Shown here: one piece after another, positions 42,019 to 52,199 of the stretch | Position numbering within the stretch: the first letter of the stretch is position 1 | Layout: each line of letters opens with the position of its first letter | Assembly: GCA_025993015.1 (NCBI GenBank) | Contig: DAJPFV010000001.1 | Location: forward strand, 1,240,001 to 1,304,000 | Length of the DNA: 64,000 nucleotides | From: Coriobacteriaceae bacterium | GTDB lineage: Bacteria; Actinomycetota; Coriobacteriia; Coriobacteriales; Coriobacteriaceae | Reading direction: 5' to 3' | The notes under the pieces: model-generated | What the model was told of the DNA's origin: nothing | Seen by the model: the letters and a program-made list of their open reading frames with translations, nothing else | Databases searched by the model: none | Position numbers and translations under genes: made by a program

Positions 42019-42621
42019 ATGAATCTTTCATCCCAGAAGAGCGCGATCGCACTCTCCGCGTCCGCGGCCGCGCTGCTCATGCCGGTTTCCGCGTTCGCCG
42101 AGGACGGCGCCGCCGGTGCGGACATCCTCATCCCTAAGATGGCGGAGTTCATCCCGGCGCTTATCGCCTTCCTGATTATCTGGATCGTGCTGGCCAAGGT
42201 CGCCCTGCCGGGCATCATGAAAACCATGGAGGAGCGCGGCAAGAAGATCGAGGAGAGCCTCGACGAGGCCGAGAAGACCAAGCAGGAGGCTATCGCCAAG
42301 CGCGCTGAGTCCGACTCGATCGTCACCGACGCCCGTCGTCAGGCTGCCGACATCGTTCTCGAGGCCCGTAAGGACGCCGAGTCCGAGCGCGCCCGTATCA
42401 TCGAGGCTGCTCACAAGGAGGCCGAGGAGATCATCGCCAAGGCCCATACGACCGTCGAGGACGAGCGCAAGTCCATTTACGCCGGTGCCGCGAGCTCCAT
42501 CGCCGACCTGTCCGTTGCCGTCGCCACCAAGATCGTGGGCGAGGCACTCGAGGACGATGCCGAGCAGAAGAAGCTCATCGAGCGCTACATCCAGGAAGCA
42601 GGTAGCCTGAATGCCGACTAG
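42019..42621 (+). CDS. atpF: F0F1 ATP synthase subunit b
   Basis: 200 aa. Membrane helix near 46-62 (IPALIAFLIIWIVLAKVALP), then a long charged coiled coil (about 70-180) forming the peripheral stalk. Ahead of it, residues 8-27 (SAIALSASAAALLMPVSAFA) look like a signal peptide with an AFA-type cleavage site. Most bacterial b subunits lack this; an extra export signal or second hydrophobic segment may set topology. Overlaps atpH by 11 nt. Confidence 0.92.
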   Translation: MNLSSQKSAIALSASAAALLMPVSAFAEDGAAGADILIPKMAEFIPALIAFLIIWIVLAKVALPGIMKTMEERGKKIEESLDEAEKTKQEAIAKRAESDSIVTDARRQAADIVLEARKDAESERARIIEAAHKEAEEIIAKAHTTVEDERKSIYAGAASSIADLSVAVATKIVGEALEDDAEQKKLIERYIQEAGSLNAD

Positions 42622-43087
42622 CCGCTATCAGGACAAGGTGCTCGAGACCTACGCGCGCTCCCTTCTGGAAGCCGCCAAGGCCGAGAACCATGTGTTCGAG
42701 GACCTCGAGATGATCGAGCGCCTGGCTTCTGCCAGCCCCGAGATCATCGCCGTGCTCGACACCATGTCCAAGCGCGACCAGCTCGACCTTCTTCCCAAGG
42801 TGGCAGCTGCCTTTAAGTATGTTGCCGAGGAAGACGAGGATGTAGTGGGCGTGACCGTCACCACGGCGATCCCGCTCGACGACGAGCTGCGTCAAACCAT
42901 CACTAAGAAATGCGAGCAGGACTTCGGCCGCAAGGTATTCCTTATCGAGCAGGTCGACCCGTCTATCGTGGGCGGCCTGGTGCTCGAGGCCCGCGGCGAG
43001 CGTCGTGACATTTCCGTCAAGACGCAGCTGCGCATCGCGCAGGAGACCCTCGCAAACTCTGCTAATTCGTACGGAGGTGAAGCCTAA
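42611..43087 (+). CDS. atpH: F0F1 ATP synthase subunit delta
   Basis: 158 aa, somewhat short (usual 175-180). YARSLLEAAKAENHV at the start and the C-terminal DPSIVGGLVLEARGERRDISV are the family marks. It joins the peripheral stalk to the alpha3beta3 head. Starts within atpF, and its TAA overlaps the atpA ATG by one base. Confidence 0.92.
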   Translation: MPTSRYQDKVLETYARSLLEAAKAENHVFEDLEMIERLASASPEIIAVLDTMSKRDQLDLLPKVAAAFKYVAEEDEDVVGVTVTTAIPLDDELRQTITKKCEQDFGRKVFLIEQVDPSIVGGLVLEARGERRDISVKTQLRIAQETLANSANSYGGEA

Positions 43088-44685
43088 TGTCCGAAACCCT
43101 CAATGCCCAGGATATCGCCAAGAAACTGCAGGAGCAGCTCACGAGCCTCTCCGCGACGGTCGATACGCATGAGGTTTCAACGGTCGACGAGGTAGGCGAC
43201 GGCATCGCGCGCGTCTCCGGCCTCAAGAGCGCCATGGCAGGCGAGCTTCTGGAGTTCAAGAGCTCCGATACCGGTGAGACCGTCTTCGGCCTTGCCCAGA
43301 ACCTTGACCGTGACGAGGTCGGCGCCGTTCTGTTCGGTGCCGTCGACTCCATCAAGGAAGGCGACGAGTGCCGCACCACTGGCCGCATTATGGATATCCC
43401 CGTGAGCCGCGCCATGCTCGGCCGCGTCGTCAATCCGCTCGGCCAGCCTATCGACGGCCTGGGTGACATCGTCGCCACGCATCGTCGCCCCATCGAGTTC
43501 AAGGCCCCCGGTGTCATCGACCGTACCCCGGTGTGCGAGCCGGTTCAGACCGGCCTGCTGGCTATCGACTCTATGGTGCCCATCGGCCGTGGTCAGCGTG
43601 AGCTCATCATCGGCGACCGTAAGACCGGTAAGACCGCCATCGCCATCGACGCTATCCTCAATCAGCGCGGCAAGGGCATGGTCTGCATCTATGTCGCCAT
43701 CGGCCAGAAGGCCTCCACGGTTGCCAACATCCGCGAGACCCTCGCTCAGCACGGTGCGCTCGACTACACCATCATCGTTTCGGCCACCGCTGCCGATTCC
43801 GCCCCTATGCAGTACATCGCGCCTATGGCCGGTGCCGCTATCGGCGAGTTCTTTATGTACAACGGCGAGGACGGTAAGCCCGCCAGCGAGACCAACCCCG
43901 GCGGTCACGTGCTCGTCATCTACGACGACCTGTCCAAGCAGGCCGTGGCCTACCGTCAGATGTCGCTGACGCTGCATCGTCCGCCCGGACGCGAGGCCTA
44001 TCCTGGCGACATCTTCTACCTGCACTCTCGTCTGCTCGAGCGTGCCGTCAAGATGTCCAAGAAGAACGGCTACGGCTCCATGACGGCACTGCCGATCATC
44101 GAGACCCAGGACGGCGACGTCTCGGCCTACATTCCGACCAACGTCATTTCCATTACCGATGGTCAGATCTACCTGCAGTCCGAGCTCTTCTTCCAGGGTC
44201 AGCGCCCGGCAGTCGACGTGGGCATCTCCGTGTCCCGCGTCGGTGGCGATGCACAGACCAAGGCCATGAAGCAGGTCGCCGGCAACCTTCGCCTGGACCT
44301 TGCTTCCTATCAGGAGCTCGCTGGCTTTACCCAGTTTGGCTCCGACCTTGACGAGGCTACTCAGAAGCAGCTGACCCATGGTGCCCGCATGACCGAGCTC
44401 CTGAAGCAGCCGCGCTACCAGCCGTTTGAGGTTGGCGAGCAGATCGTTACGCTGTTTGCCGGCAACGAGGGCTTCCTGGATGACCTGGAGATCGCCGACG
44501 TGCTGCCTTTCCGTGCCGAGCTCATCGAGTACATGGACAATGGCTTTGGCTCGCTGCTCGACAAGGTTCGCGCCAAGAAGATCGACGACGACACCAAGGC
44601 CGAGCTCTTGCGGGTCATCGGTGACTTCAAGCAGCAGTTCATGGCCAAGCACCATGCCGATACGACTGGATCAGAGGAGAACTAA
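43087..44685 (+). CDS. atpA: F0F1 ATP synthase subunit alpha
   Basis: 532 aa. P-loop GDRKTGKT at about 176-183, and the alpha signature PAVDVGISVSRVGG near 377. Regulatory nucleotide sites alternate with the catalytic beta subunits in the F1 head. It starts on the last base of the atpH stop (TAATG). Confidence 0.96.
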   Translation: MSETLNAQDIAKKLQEQLTSLSATVDTHEVSTVDEVGDGIARVSGLKSAMAGELLEFKSSDTGETVFGLAQNLDRDEVGAVLFGAVDSIKEGDECRTTGRIMDIPVSRAMLGRVVNPLGQPIDGLGDIVATHRRPIEFKAPGVIDRTPVCEPVQTGLLAIDSMVPIGRGQRELIIGDRKTGKTAIAIDAILNQRGKGMVCIYVAIGQKASTVANIRETLAQHGALDYTIIVSATAADSAPMQYIAPMAGAAIGEFFMYNGEDGKPASETNPGGHVLVIYDDLSKQAVAYRQMSLTLHRPPGREAYPGDIFYLHSRLLERAVKMSKKNGYGSMTALPIIETQDGDVSAYIPTNVISITDGQIYLQSELFFQGQRPAVDVGISVSRVGGDAQTKAMKQVAGNLRLDLASYQELAGFTQFGSDLDEATQKQLTHGARMTELLKQPRYQPFEVGEQIVTLFAGNEGFLDDLEIADVLPFRAELIEYMDNGFGSLLDKVRAKKIDDDTKAELLRVIGDFKQQFMAKHHADTTGSEEN

Positions 44686-44690
44686 GCCCT

Positions 44691-45598
44691 ATGGCCAACC
44701 TTCGCGACATTAAGAAGCGAATCTCCTCGGTTACCACGACCAAGCAGATCACGCGCACGATGGAGATGGTCTCTACGGCCAAGATCCGTCGTGCCCTCGA
44801 TCGCTCCAAGCAGGCCGAGCCCTATAAGGAGGCGCTGACCGACGTCATGTTGACGGTCGCCGGCGACGCCTCCTGTTCGGGCACCGATCCCATGCTGCAG
44901 AAGCATGAGAGCGTCAAGCATGGCCTGATTGTCGTTATTGCTTCGGACCGCGGCCTTGCCGGCGGTTTCAATACGACGGTGGAGCGCACGGCCGAAAAGC
45001 TCGCCGCTTCTTGGGCGAACGACGGCATCGAGTGCGAGATTATCGCGTGCGGGCGCAAACCGGCCACGTATTTCCGTGACCGTGCAAACGTCGTCATGCA
45101 ATTTGAGGGCAACTCCTCTGAGCCCGATTTCAATCAGGCCCGCATGATCTCCTCTCATATCTGCGATGCGTATCGTGCCGGTGAGCTTGACCGTGTCGAG
45201 CTTGTCTACCACCACGCCAAGAACCGCGTGGATCAGGAGCTTCGCGTCGAGCATCTGTTGCCGCTCGACCCCGAGATGATCGCTATGGCCCACGGTCCGC
45301 GTAAGAACGAGACCGACGCCCCTAAGCGCATCTCGTCCACGTTCGAGTTCGTGCCCTCTCCCGAGCATGTTCTCGGCAAGCTTGTGCCGTCTTATATCCT
45401 GACGGTCATCTACCAGGCCCTGATCGATTCGGCGGCTGCCGAGCAGGGTGCACGCCGCAAGGCCATGCACTCCGCGACGGAAAACGCCACCGCGATCATC
45501 TCGACCCTTACCCGCACGTATAGTCGCGTGCGCCAGGCTTCGATCACGACCGAGATTAACGAGATCGTCGGCGGAGCCTCAGCATTGGAGGAACAGTA

Positions 45599-45599
<1 letters not shown>
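44691..45599 (+). CDS. atpG: F0F1 ATP synthase subunit gamma
   Basis: 302 aa. N-terminal RDIKKRISSVTTTKQITRTM and C-terminal ATENATAIISTLTRTYSRVRQASITTEI form the two long helices of the rotor shaft. A central Rossmann-like part follows IASDRGLAGGFN. The stop TAA overlaps the atpD ATG by one base. Confidence 0.95.
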
Positions 45600-47053
<1,454 letters not shown>

Positions 47054-47056
47054 GTT

Positions 47057-47449
47057 ATGCGTATCCGCATCGTGTGCCCCGTGAGCTGCGCCTATGAGGG
47101 CGACGCTGCGTTTGTGTCGATTCCGTCCACGGATGGCGAGTTTGGCGTTCTGCCTGCTCACTCCAGCGAGATCTGCACGATCGACCGCGGTTACGTTCGC
47201 GTTTCCGATAAGGCCATGGGCACTGTCGACCACACGTTTGCCGTGGCCGGCGGCTATGCCCAGGTTGCGGACGATGTCGTGACCGTTCTCGCCGAGCGCG
47301 CTTGCGATTTGGCGACCGTCGATGCCGACAAGCTTAAAGCTGATATTCAAGGTTTTGAAGAGAAGCTGGGTAATTTGTCGGAGGATGATGCACGCCGCGC
47401 CTACCTCTATAATGAAATCGCATGGTGTAAGCTCAAGCTTGCCCAATAG
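47057..47449 (+). CDS. atpC: F0F1 ATP synthase subunit epsilon
   Basis: 130 aa. N-terminal beta sandwich with TDGEFGVLPAHSSEI, the epsilon signature, then a short two-helix C-terminal part. Last gene of the operon, followed by a strong terminator. It links the rotor to the c-ring and can inhibit ATP hydrolysis. Confidence 0.93.
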   Translation: MRIRIVCPVSCAYEGDAAFVSIPSTDGEFGVLPAHSSEICTIDRGYVRVSDKAMGTVDHTFAVAGGYAQVADDVVTVLAERACDLATVDADKLKADIQGFEEKLGNLSEDDARRAYLYNEIAWCKLKLAQ

Positions 47450-47485
47450 TCAAACGATTTAGCGTTCGACCATTTGCGAACACAT

Positions 47486-47525
47486 CATGCCCGGGATGGC
47501 CTAGCCACCCCGGGCATGCTTTTTG
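47486..47525 (+). terminator. Intrinsic terminator of the ATP synthase operon
   Basis: CATGCCCGGG pairs with CCCGGGCATG, extended by TGG/CCA in the loop side, then CTTTTTG. It separates atpC from murA. Confidence 0.85.
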
Positions 47526-47537
47526 AAAGGGTAGACC

Positions 47538-48821
47538 TTGGATATTATCCGCGTTGAGGGTGGCCACGCCATCGGAGGCTCCGTGCCCGTCTCGGGCGCC
47601 AAGAACTCCGCGCTCAAACTCATGGCGGCAACGCTTCTGGCGCCGGGCAAGACGACGCTGCAGAACGTGCCCGATATTTCCGATGTCCACGTGATGGGCA
47701 AGGTGCTCAAGGGCATGGGCGCTACGATCGATGTTCTCGACGAGCACACGCTCGAGATTGATACCTCTCAGGTCGATTCATGGGAGGCCCCCTACGAGCT
47801 CGTTGCCAAGATGCGCGCTTCCACCGCCGTCATGGGACCCCTGCTGGGCCGCTTCCATCGCGCCAAAATTGCCATGCCGGGCGGCTGCAACCTGGGTGCT
47901 CGCAAGATCGATATGCACATTCTTGGTCTTGAGGCCCTGGGCGTTGAGTTCGATACCGCCCACGGCTACATCAACGCCAGTGCGCCCCAGGGCCTGCGCG
48001 GCACGACCGTCACGCTCGAGTTCGCCAGTGTCGGCGCCACCGAGAACCTCATCATGGCCTCCGTGCGCGCTCAGGGCACCACGGTTATCGATAATGCCGC
48101 TCGCGAGCCCGAGATCGTCGATCTCGCCAACATGCTCAACGAGATGGGCGCCAAGATCGTCGGTGCCGGCACACCCGTCGTGACTATCGAAGGCGTGGAA
48201 GAGCTGCATCCCGTTACCCATCGCGTGGTGGGCGATCGCATCGAGGCCGGTACCTTTATCGTCGCCGGCGCGTTGATGGCCGACGATCGCGGTGTCGATG
48301 TCACGGGTTTTTGCCCCATCCATCTGGGTATGGTGCTCAAGAAGATGGAGCTCATGGGCATCGAGTGCGAGCGCACCGATGATGGCGTCCATGTGAATCG
48401 TGCCGAGCGCATCAAGCCGGTCGATATCCAGACGCTTCCGTTCCCCGGTTTCCCGACCGACATGCAGGCGCAGATTATGGTGCTCTCCGCCCTCGCCGAC
48501 GGCAGTTCCGTTATTACCGAGAACATCTTCGAGAATCGCTTTATGTTTGCCTCTGAGCTGGTGCGCATGGGTGCCGACATTCGCATCGAGAGCCATCATG
48601 CCATGATTCATGGCGTCAAGGGTTTCTCGGGTGCACAGGTTACCTCGCCCGATCTGCGCGGCGGAGCGGCCCTCGTCGTAGCGGGCTTGATCGCCGACGG
48701 GACGACCGAGGTTTCGGCTATCCATCACATCAAGCGCGGCTACGAGCAGTTTGTCGAAAAGCTGCAGGCGCTTGGCGCGCATGTCGAGCATGCTACCGTC
48801 CCCGATCCCGTCATCTACTAA
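47538..48821 (+). CDS. murA: UDP-N-acetylglucosamine 1-carboxyvinyltransferase
   Basis: 427 aa from a TTG start behind AAAGGG. VSGAKNSALKLMAA binds substrate near the start, and the catalytic cysteine is in PGGCNLGARKIDMH (about Cys117). Presence of Cys, not Asp, predicts fosfomycin sensitivity of the enzyme (family knowledge). It commits UDP-GlcNAc to peptidoglycan. The LCP gene follows 12 bp later, so two cell-wall genes are probably cotranscribed. Confidence 0.95.
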   Translation: MDIIRVEGGHAIGGSVPVSGAKNSALKLMAATLLAPGKTTLQNVPDISDVHVMGKVLKGMGATIDVLDEHTLEIDTSQVDSWEAPYELVAKMRASTAVMGPLLGRFHRAKIAMPGGCNLGARKIDMHILGLEALGVEFDTAHGYINASAPQGLRGTTVTLEFASVGATENLIMASVRAQGTTVIDNAAREPEIVDLANMLNEMGAKIVGAGTPVVTIEGVEELHPVTHRVVGDRIEAGTFIVAGALMADDRGVDVTGFCPIHLGMVLKKMELMGIECERTDDGVHVNRAERIKPVDIQTLPFPGFPTDMQAQIMVLSALADGSSVITENIFENRFMFASELVRMGADIRIESHHAMIHGVKGFSGAQVTSPDLRGGAALVVAGLIADGTTEVSAIHHIKRGYEQFVEKLQALGAHVEHATVPDPVIY

Positions 48822-48833
48822 TACAGGTTGCCT

Positions 48834-50063
48834 ATGTTTAATAAAAAGCCCCTCGCGGATACCACCACCCGAAGACCCTCAACTGGTGCGCAGGCCAAAA
48901 TCTACAGTCGCGATAACGTGGCTCGCTATTCCGAGCGCGCTCGTCAACGTCGCCGTAGCCACACGATTCGTCACGTCGCGCTCATTGTCGTGCTTGGCGT
49001 GCTGCTGAGTGCCACTACCGCTGCCGGCCTGTGGTTTGCCACCATTATGGGCAAGCTCGGCGATTCTAATGTCATTACTGACAATCTGCGTCGGGTTCTG
49101 GTTGACACCGATGAGGCAAAGGATCCGTTCTACGTGCTGCTTCTTGGCACCGACGGCCGTCCGGGCGAGGATACGTATCGTGCCGACTCGATTATCCTGG
49201 CACGCATCGACCCCACGCAAAAGCAGGCAACGCTCATTTCCGTTCCGCGCGACACCAAGGTCGAGTACAAGGGCGAGACCATGAAGATCAACGCCTGCCA
49301 TACCGTTGGCGGCGCCGAGGCCATGGTCGAGGCGGTCAACGAGCTGTGCGGTGTTCAGATTTCCCACTATGCCGAGGTCAGCTTCGACGGTATGCAGGCG
49401 CTGATTGATTCGGTTGGCGGTATCGACATTAACGCAACCGATGATGTTGACGACCCCGAGCACCTGGATATTAAGATTACCGCTGGCCAGCAGCATATGG
49501 ACGGTGCCACCGCCCTTACCTATGCCCGCTGCCGCTACACCTATGCCGACGGCGATTACACGCGCATGCGCCACCAGCGTCAGGTGCTTGGCGCCCTTGC
49601 CAACCAGATTCTCAATAACTTCGATGCCACGAAGATTTTTGGCCTGGTTAATTCGCTGTCCGATATGCTCGTAACCGATATGAGCGTTCAAGATATCGTG
49701 GCTACGGTCAACGCCATGCGCGGTATGGATGTCGACGGTATCTACTCGGCCAACCTGCCCTCGTACGCCGACGACAGCACCATGATCGACGGTGTGAGCT
49801 ACGTCTTTGTCTACGAGGACGAGCTTAAGGAAATGATGGCCCGTGTCGAAGCCGGTGAGGATCCCAAGGGCCCCAACACCATGGGCCTTTCCGACGGCTC
49901 CAGCTCCACGATCGGTGACCTCAACAACAATACGTCCGAGGACTACGCATATGGCACGGCGACCTCGTCGGGTGGCTCGGACGATTCCGACGATTCGGGC
50001 GACGGCTCCGATAACTACGAAGAGCCCACCGGCGACGGCAACGGCTACGAAGCCAACTATTAG
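48834..50063 (+). CDS. LCP (LytR-CpsA-Psr) family glycopolymer ligase
   Basis: 409 aa. Basic cytoplasmic N terminus, one membrane helix near 47-69 (VALIVVLGVLLSATTAAGLW), then the LCP domain with LLGTDGRPGEDTYRADSI, SVPRDTKVE and YARCRYTYADGDYTRMRHQR, whose Arg and Asp residues bind lipid pyrophosphate. The tail of about 70 residues is Ser/Asp/Gly rich and disordered. It transfers polymers from lipid carriers to peptidoglycan outside the membrane. ATG 48834 is chosen; no strong Shine-Dalgarno, so coupling to murA is likely. Confidence 0.9.
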   Translation: MFNKKPLADTTTRRPSTGAQAKIYSRDNVARYSERARQRRRSHTIRHVALIVVLGVLLSATTAAGLWFATIMGKLGDSNVITDNLRRVLVDTDEAKDPFYVLLLGTDGRPGEDTYRADSIILARIDPTQKQATLISVPRDTKVEYKGETMKINACHTVGGAEAMVEAVNELCGVQISHYAEVSFDGMQALIDSVGGIDINATDDVDDPEHLDIKITAGQQHMDGATALTYARCRYTYADGDYTRMRHQRQVLGALANQILNNFDATKIFGLVNSLSDMLVTDMSVQDIVATVNAMRGMDVDGIYSANLPSYADDSTMIDGVSYVFVYEDELKEMMARVEAGEDPKGPNTMGLSDGSSSTIGDLNNNTSEDYAYGTATSSGGSDDSDDSGDGSDNYEEPTGDGNGYEANY

Positions 50064-50064
50064 A

Positions 50065-50235
50065 GTTACGCGGTTTTACCAAACCGCGTAACCAGTCGAC
50101 GCTGCAAACCCGCCAGAGCGGCAATCTGCCTTTCAACTTCGGCGGCATGATCAAAAGATCAATGCCGCCTTGTTTCAAGGCACCTTGCTCGCTCTGGCGG
50201 GTTTTCGCTGTCCGCGCCAAAACATCGGCGTTGCC
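50065..50235 (+). repeat. Structured stop-codon-proximal repeat, copy 3
   Basis: 171 bp, one base after the LCP stop codon. Stem 1 GTTACGCGGTTT/AAACCGCGTAAC, loop TACC: compared with copies 1 and 2, GGC has become GCG with the matching change on the other arm. Stem 2 as copy 1. Stem 3 GGCGGCATGATC, loop AAAA, GATCAATGCCGCC, with ACC/GGT changed to ATC/GAT on both sides. Confidence 0.85.
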
Positions 50236-50248
50236 GGAACACTTGGCG

Positions 50249-50292
50249 CTTGGGGGCGTTCCTTATGTGTCGGCAGTTTGGGACACTCCTTG
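50249..50292. repeat. Repeat tail shared with 33799-33842
   Basis: GGGGCGTTCCTTATGTG then CGGCAGTTTGGGACACTCC, nearly identical to the tail after structured copy 2. Confidence 0.65.
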
Positions 50293-50333
50293 CGTCAAGA
50301 GGCTGGCGCGCGTCAACCTGGTCTCATTGCAGC

Positions 50334-50373
50334 AAAAAAATCGCCCCGTTCTCGATTGAGGACGGGGCGATTC
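50334..50373 (-). terminator. Intrinsic terminator of pepT
   Basis: On the minus strand AATCGCCCCGT pairs with ACGGGGCGATT, followed by seven T. It begins 25 bp after the pepT stop codon. Confidence 0.85.
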
Positions 50374-50398
50374 GTCTTTTGGGCTTATGCGGCCAGTC

Positions 50399-51646
50399 TT
50401 ATGCGAAACGGGCGACAAGCTCCTGCAGGACGTCGGTCATCTTGACGAGTGAGCTGACCGGGACAAACTCGTTGACGCCGTGGTAGCAGTAACCGCCTGT
50501 CGAGAGGTTGGGGCAGGGCAGGCCACGGAACGACAGCTGGGCGCCGTCAGTGCCGCCGCGAATCGGCAGCACCTGGGGCTCGACGTCGCAGGCAAGGAAG
50601 GCATCCTTGGCGACATCGATCAGCTCCGGGTAGTCGCGGACGATCTCGGCCATGTTGCGGTACTGGTGCTTAATCTCGACCGTTACGCACTCCTCGCCCA
50701 GTCGCTGGTTGAGCAGTGCGGCGGCGGCATCCATCAGCTCGAGCTTCTGCTGGAACTTGGCGGCATCGTGATCACGGACGATATAGCGCGCCGTGGCATG
50801 GTCGACCGTTGCCGAGACGCCCTCAAGGTGATAGAAGCCCTCGTAGCCCTCGGTGTATTCCGGACGCTGCTCGTAGGGGAGCAGGGCATTGAAGTCGCAG
50901 AACAGGTTGCTCGCGTTGACCATGCGGCCCTTGGCGTCGCCGGGGTGAATGGACTGGCCCTCAAAGCGAACGGTTGCCTCGGCGGCATTGAAGCACTCCC
51001 ACTCAAGCTCGCCAACCGGACCGCCGTCTACCGTGTAGGCGTACTTGCAGCCGAAGGCCTCGATATCCAACAGCTCAGCACCGTGACCGATTTCCTCGTC
51101 CGGGCAGAAGCAAATGCCGAGCGCGGGGTGGGGCAGGGAGGGATCCTGCGCGATGCGAGCGACGAGTGCCATGATTTCGGCGACACCCGCCTTGTCGTCG
51201 GCTCCCAGCAGCGTAGTTCCGTCGGAGCAGACAAGGTCCTCACCCACCAGATCGTTGAGGGCGGGAAGCTTGGCGGTGCTCATGGACACGGGCTTGCCGT
51301 CAACGATGCCACAAACCAGGTCGCCGCCCTCGTAGTGCACGATGTGCGGCGCTACGCCGGCGCCCGGCGCGACCTCGGTGGTATCGAGGTGCGCGATCAG
51401 GCCCAGGGCGGGCTTATTCTCGGAACCGGCGCTAGCGGGAATGTGCGCGCAGACATAGGCGTTTTCGGTTACATGGGCATCGGTCGCACCCAGCTCGCGC
51501 AGCTCCTCGGCAAGCACGTTGGCAAGGTCAAACTGGACGGTGCTCGACGGCACCTGGTCGCAGTTGGCATCCTCGGACTGCGTGTTGATCTGGACGTAGC
51601 GCAAAAAGCGCTCGAGGACATCGGGGTTCGTGGTGGTGTTTTCCAT
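50399..51646 (-). CDS. pepT: Peptidase T (tripeptide aminopeptidase)
   Basis: 415 aa M20B metallopeptidase. Metal ligands in IAHLDTTEVAPG (His, Asp), LLGADDKAG (Asp) and FCPDEEIGHG (Glu pair), and a C-terminal metal-binding His in YCYHGVNEF; PIRGGTDGAQLSFRGLPCPN is diagnostic for PepT. Removes N-terminal residues from tripeptides in the cytoplasm. ATG 51646 follows GGAG by eight bases; the frame extends to 51742 but crosses a palindromic operator and is not the real start. Confidence 0.93.
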   Translation of the reverse strand: MENTTTNPDVLERFLRYVQINTQSEDANCDQVPSSTVQFDLANVLAEELRELGATDAHVTENAYVCAHIPASAGSENKPALGLIAHLDTTEVAPGAGVAPHIVHYEGGDLVCGIVDGKPVSMSTAKLPALNDLVGEDLVCSDGTTLLGADDKAGVAEIMALVARIAQDPSLPHPALGICFCPDEEIGHGAELLDIEAFGCKYAYTVDGGPVGELEWECFNAAEATVRFEGQSIHPGDAKGRMVNASNLFCDFNALLPYEQRPEYTEGYEGFYHLEGVSATVDHATARYIVRDHDAAKFQQKLELMDAAAALLNQRLGEECVTVEIKHQYRNMAEIVRDYPELIDVAKDAFLACDVEPQVLPIRGGTDGAQLSFRGLPCPNLSTGGYCYHGVNEFVPVSSLVKMTDVLQELVARFA

Positions 51647-51693
51647 AAAGACCGCTCCAATCTTGGTCGTCGTGTGCAACAAGAACTCTAGCA

Positions 51694-51713
51694 CGGTATG
51701 CCACGGCATACCG
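51694..51713. promoter_or_regulatory. Perfect 20-bp palindrome between pepT and the DtxR-like gene
   Basis: CGGTATGCC-AC-GGCATACCG, 9-bp arms with a two-base centre. It lies 48 bp from the pepT start and 54 bp from the regulator start, and is followed by a TAGAAT -10-like hexamer at 51730-51735. The shape fits a dimer of the adjacent regulator, which would then control both divergent genes. Confidence 0.6.
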
Positions 51714-51766
51714 CGACGCTTGGATGGGGTAGAATCAGCCATTGAATGCAGAAGGGACGGAAGATC

Positions 51767-52189
51767 ATGGATACGACAAATAGCTCGCGCGAACTACATC
51801 TGACGGTGGCGAACGAAGACTACTTGGAGTGCATGGTTCGCATTGAAAGCGAAGAGGGGGAAACCAACGGCGTTCGATCGGTCGACATCGCGCAGCGCCT
51901 TGGCGTCTCCAAGGCATCGGTCAATAAAGCGGTTTCGGCTCTCAAGGCATCCGAGCTTGTCGAGCAATCGCACTACGGCAAGGTGATCCTGACCGATCGC
52001 GGCCGCGAGGTTGGCACGGCTATCTGGTACCGTCATCGCCTCATCCGCACGTTTTTGGTTCAGGAGCTCGGTGTCGAATTTGAGCGAGCCGATTCCGAGG
52101 CCTGCATGATGGAGCATGCGCTATCCGAGGACACGATGAGCCGCTGGCTCGCCTATCTCGAAAAGCAGGGAATCAGCGTCGAGGAATAG
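51767..52189 (+). CDS. DtxR/MntR-like metal-dependent regulator
   Basis: 140 aa. N-terminal winged helix: EDYLECMVRIESEEGETNGVRSVDIAQRLGVSKASVNKAVSALK matches DtxR/MntR. The dimerisation/metal part reads YRHRLIRTFLVQELG, then ACMMEHALSEDTMSRW, with Glu, His and Cys/Met placed as in manganese or iron sensors. No SH3-like C-terminal domain, so of the short MntR kind. GGAAGA before ATG 51767 sets the start. Usual targets would be metal uptake genes; none is adjacent. Confidence 0.83.
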   Translation: MDTTNSSRELHLTVANEDYLECMVRIESEEGETNGVRSVDIAQRLGVSKASVNKAVSALKASELVEQSHYGKVILTDRGREVGTAIWYRHRLIRTFLVQELGVEFERADSEACMMEHALSEDTMSRWLAYLEKQGISVEE

Positions 52190-52199
52190 CGGGATATAT

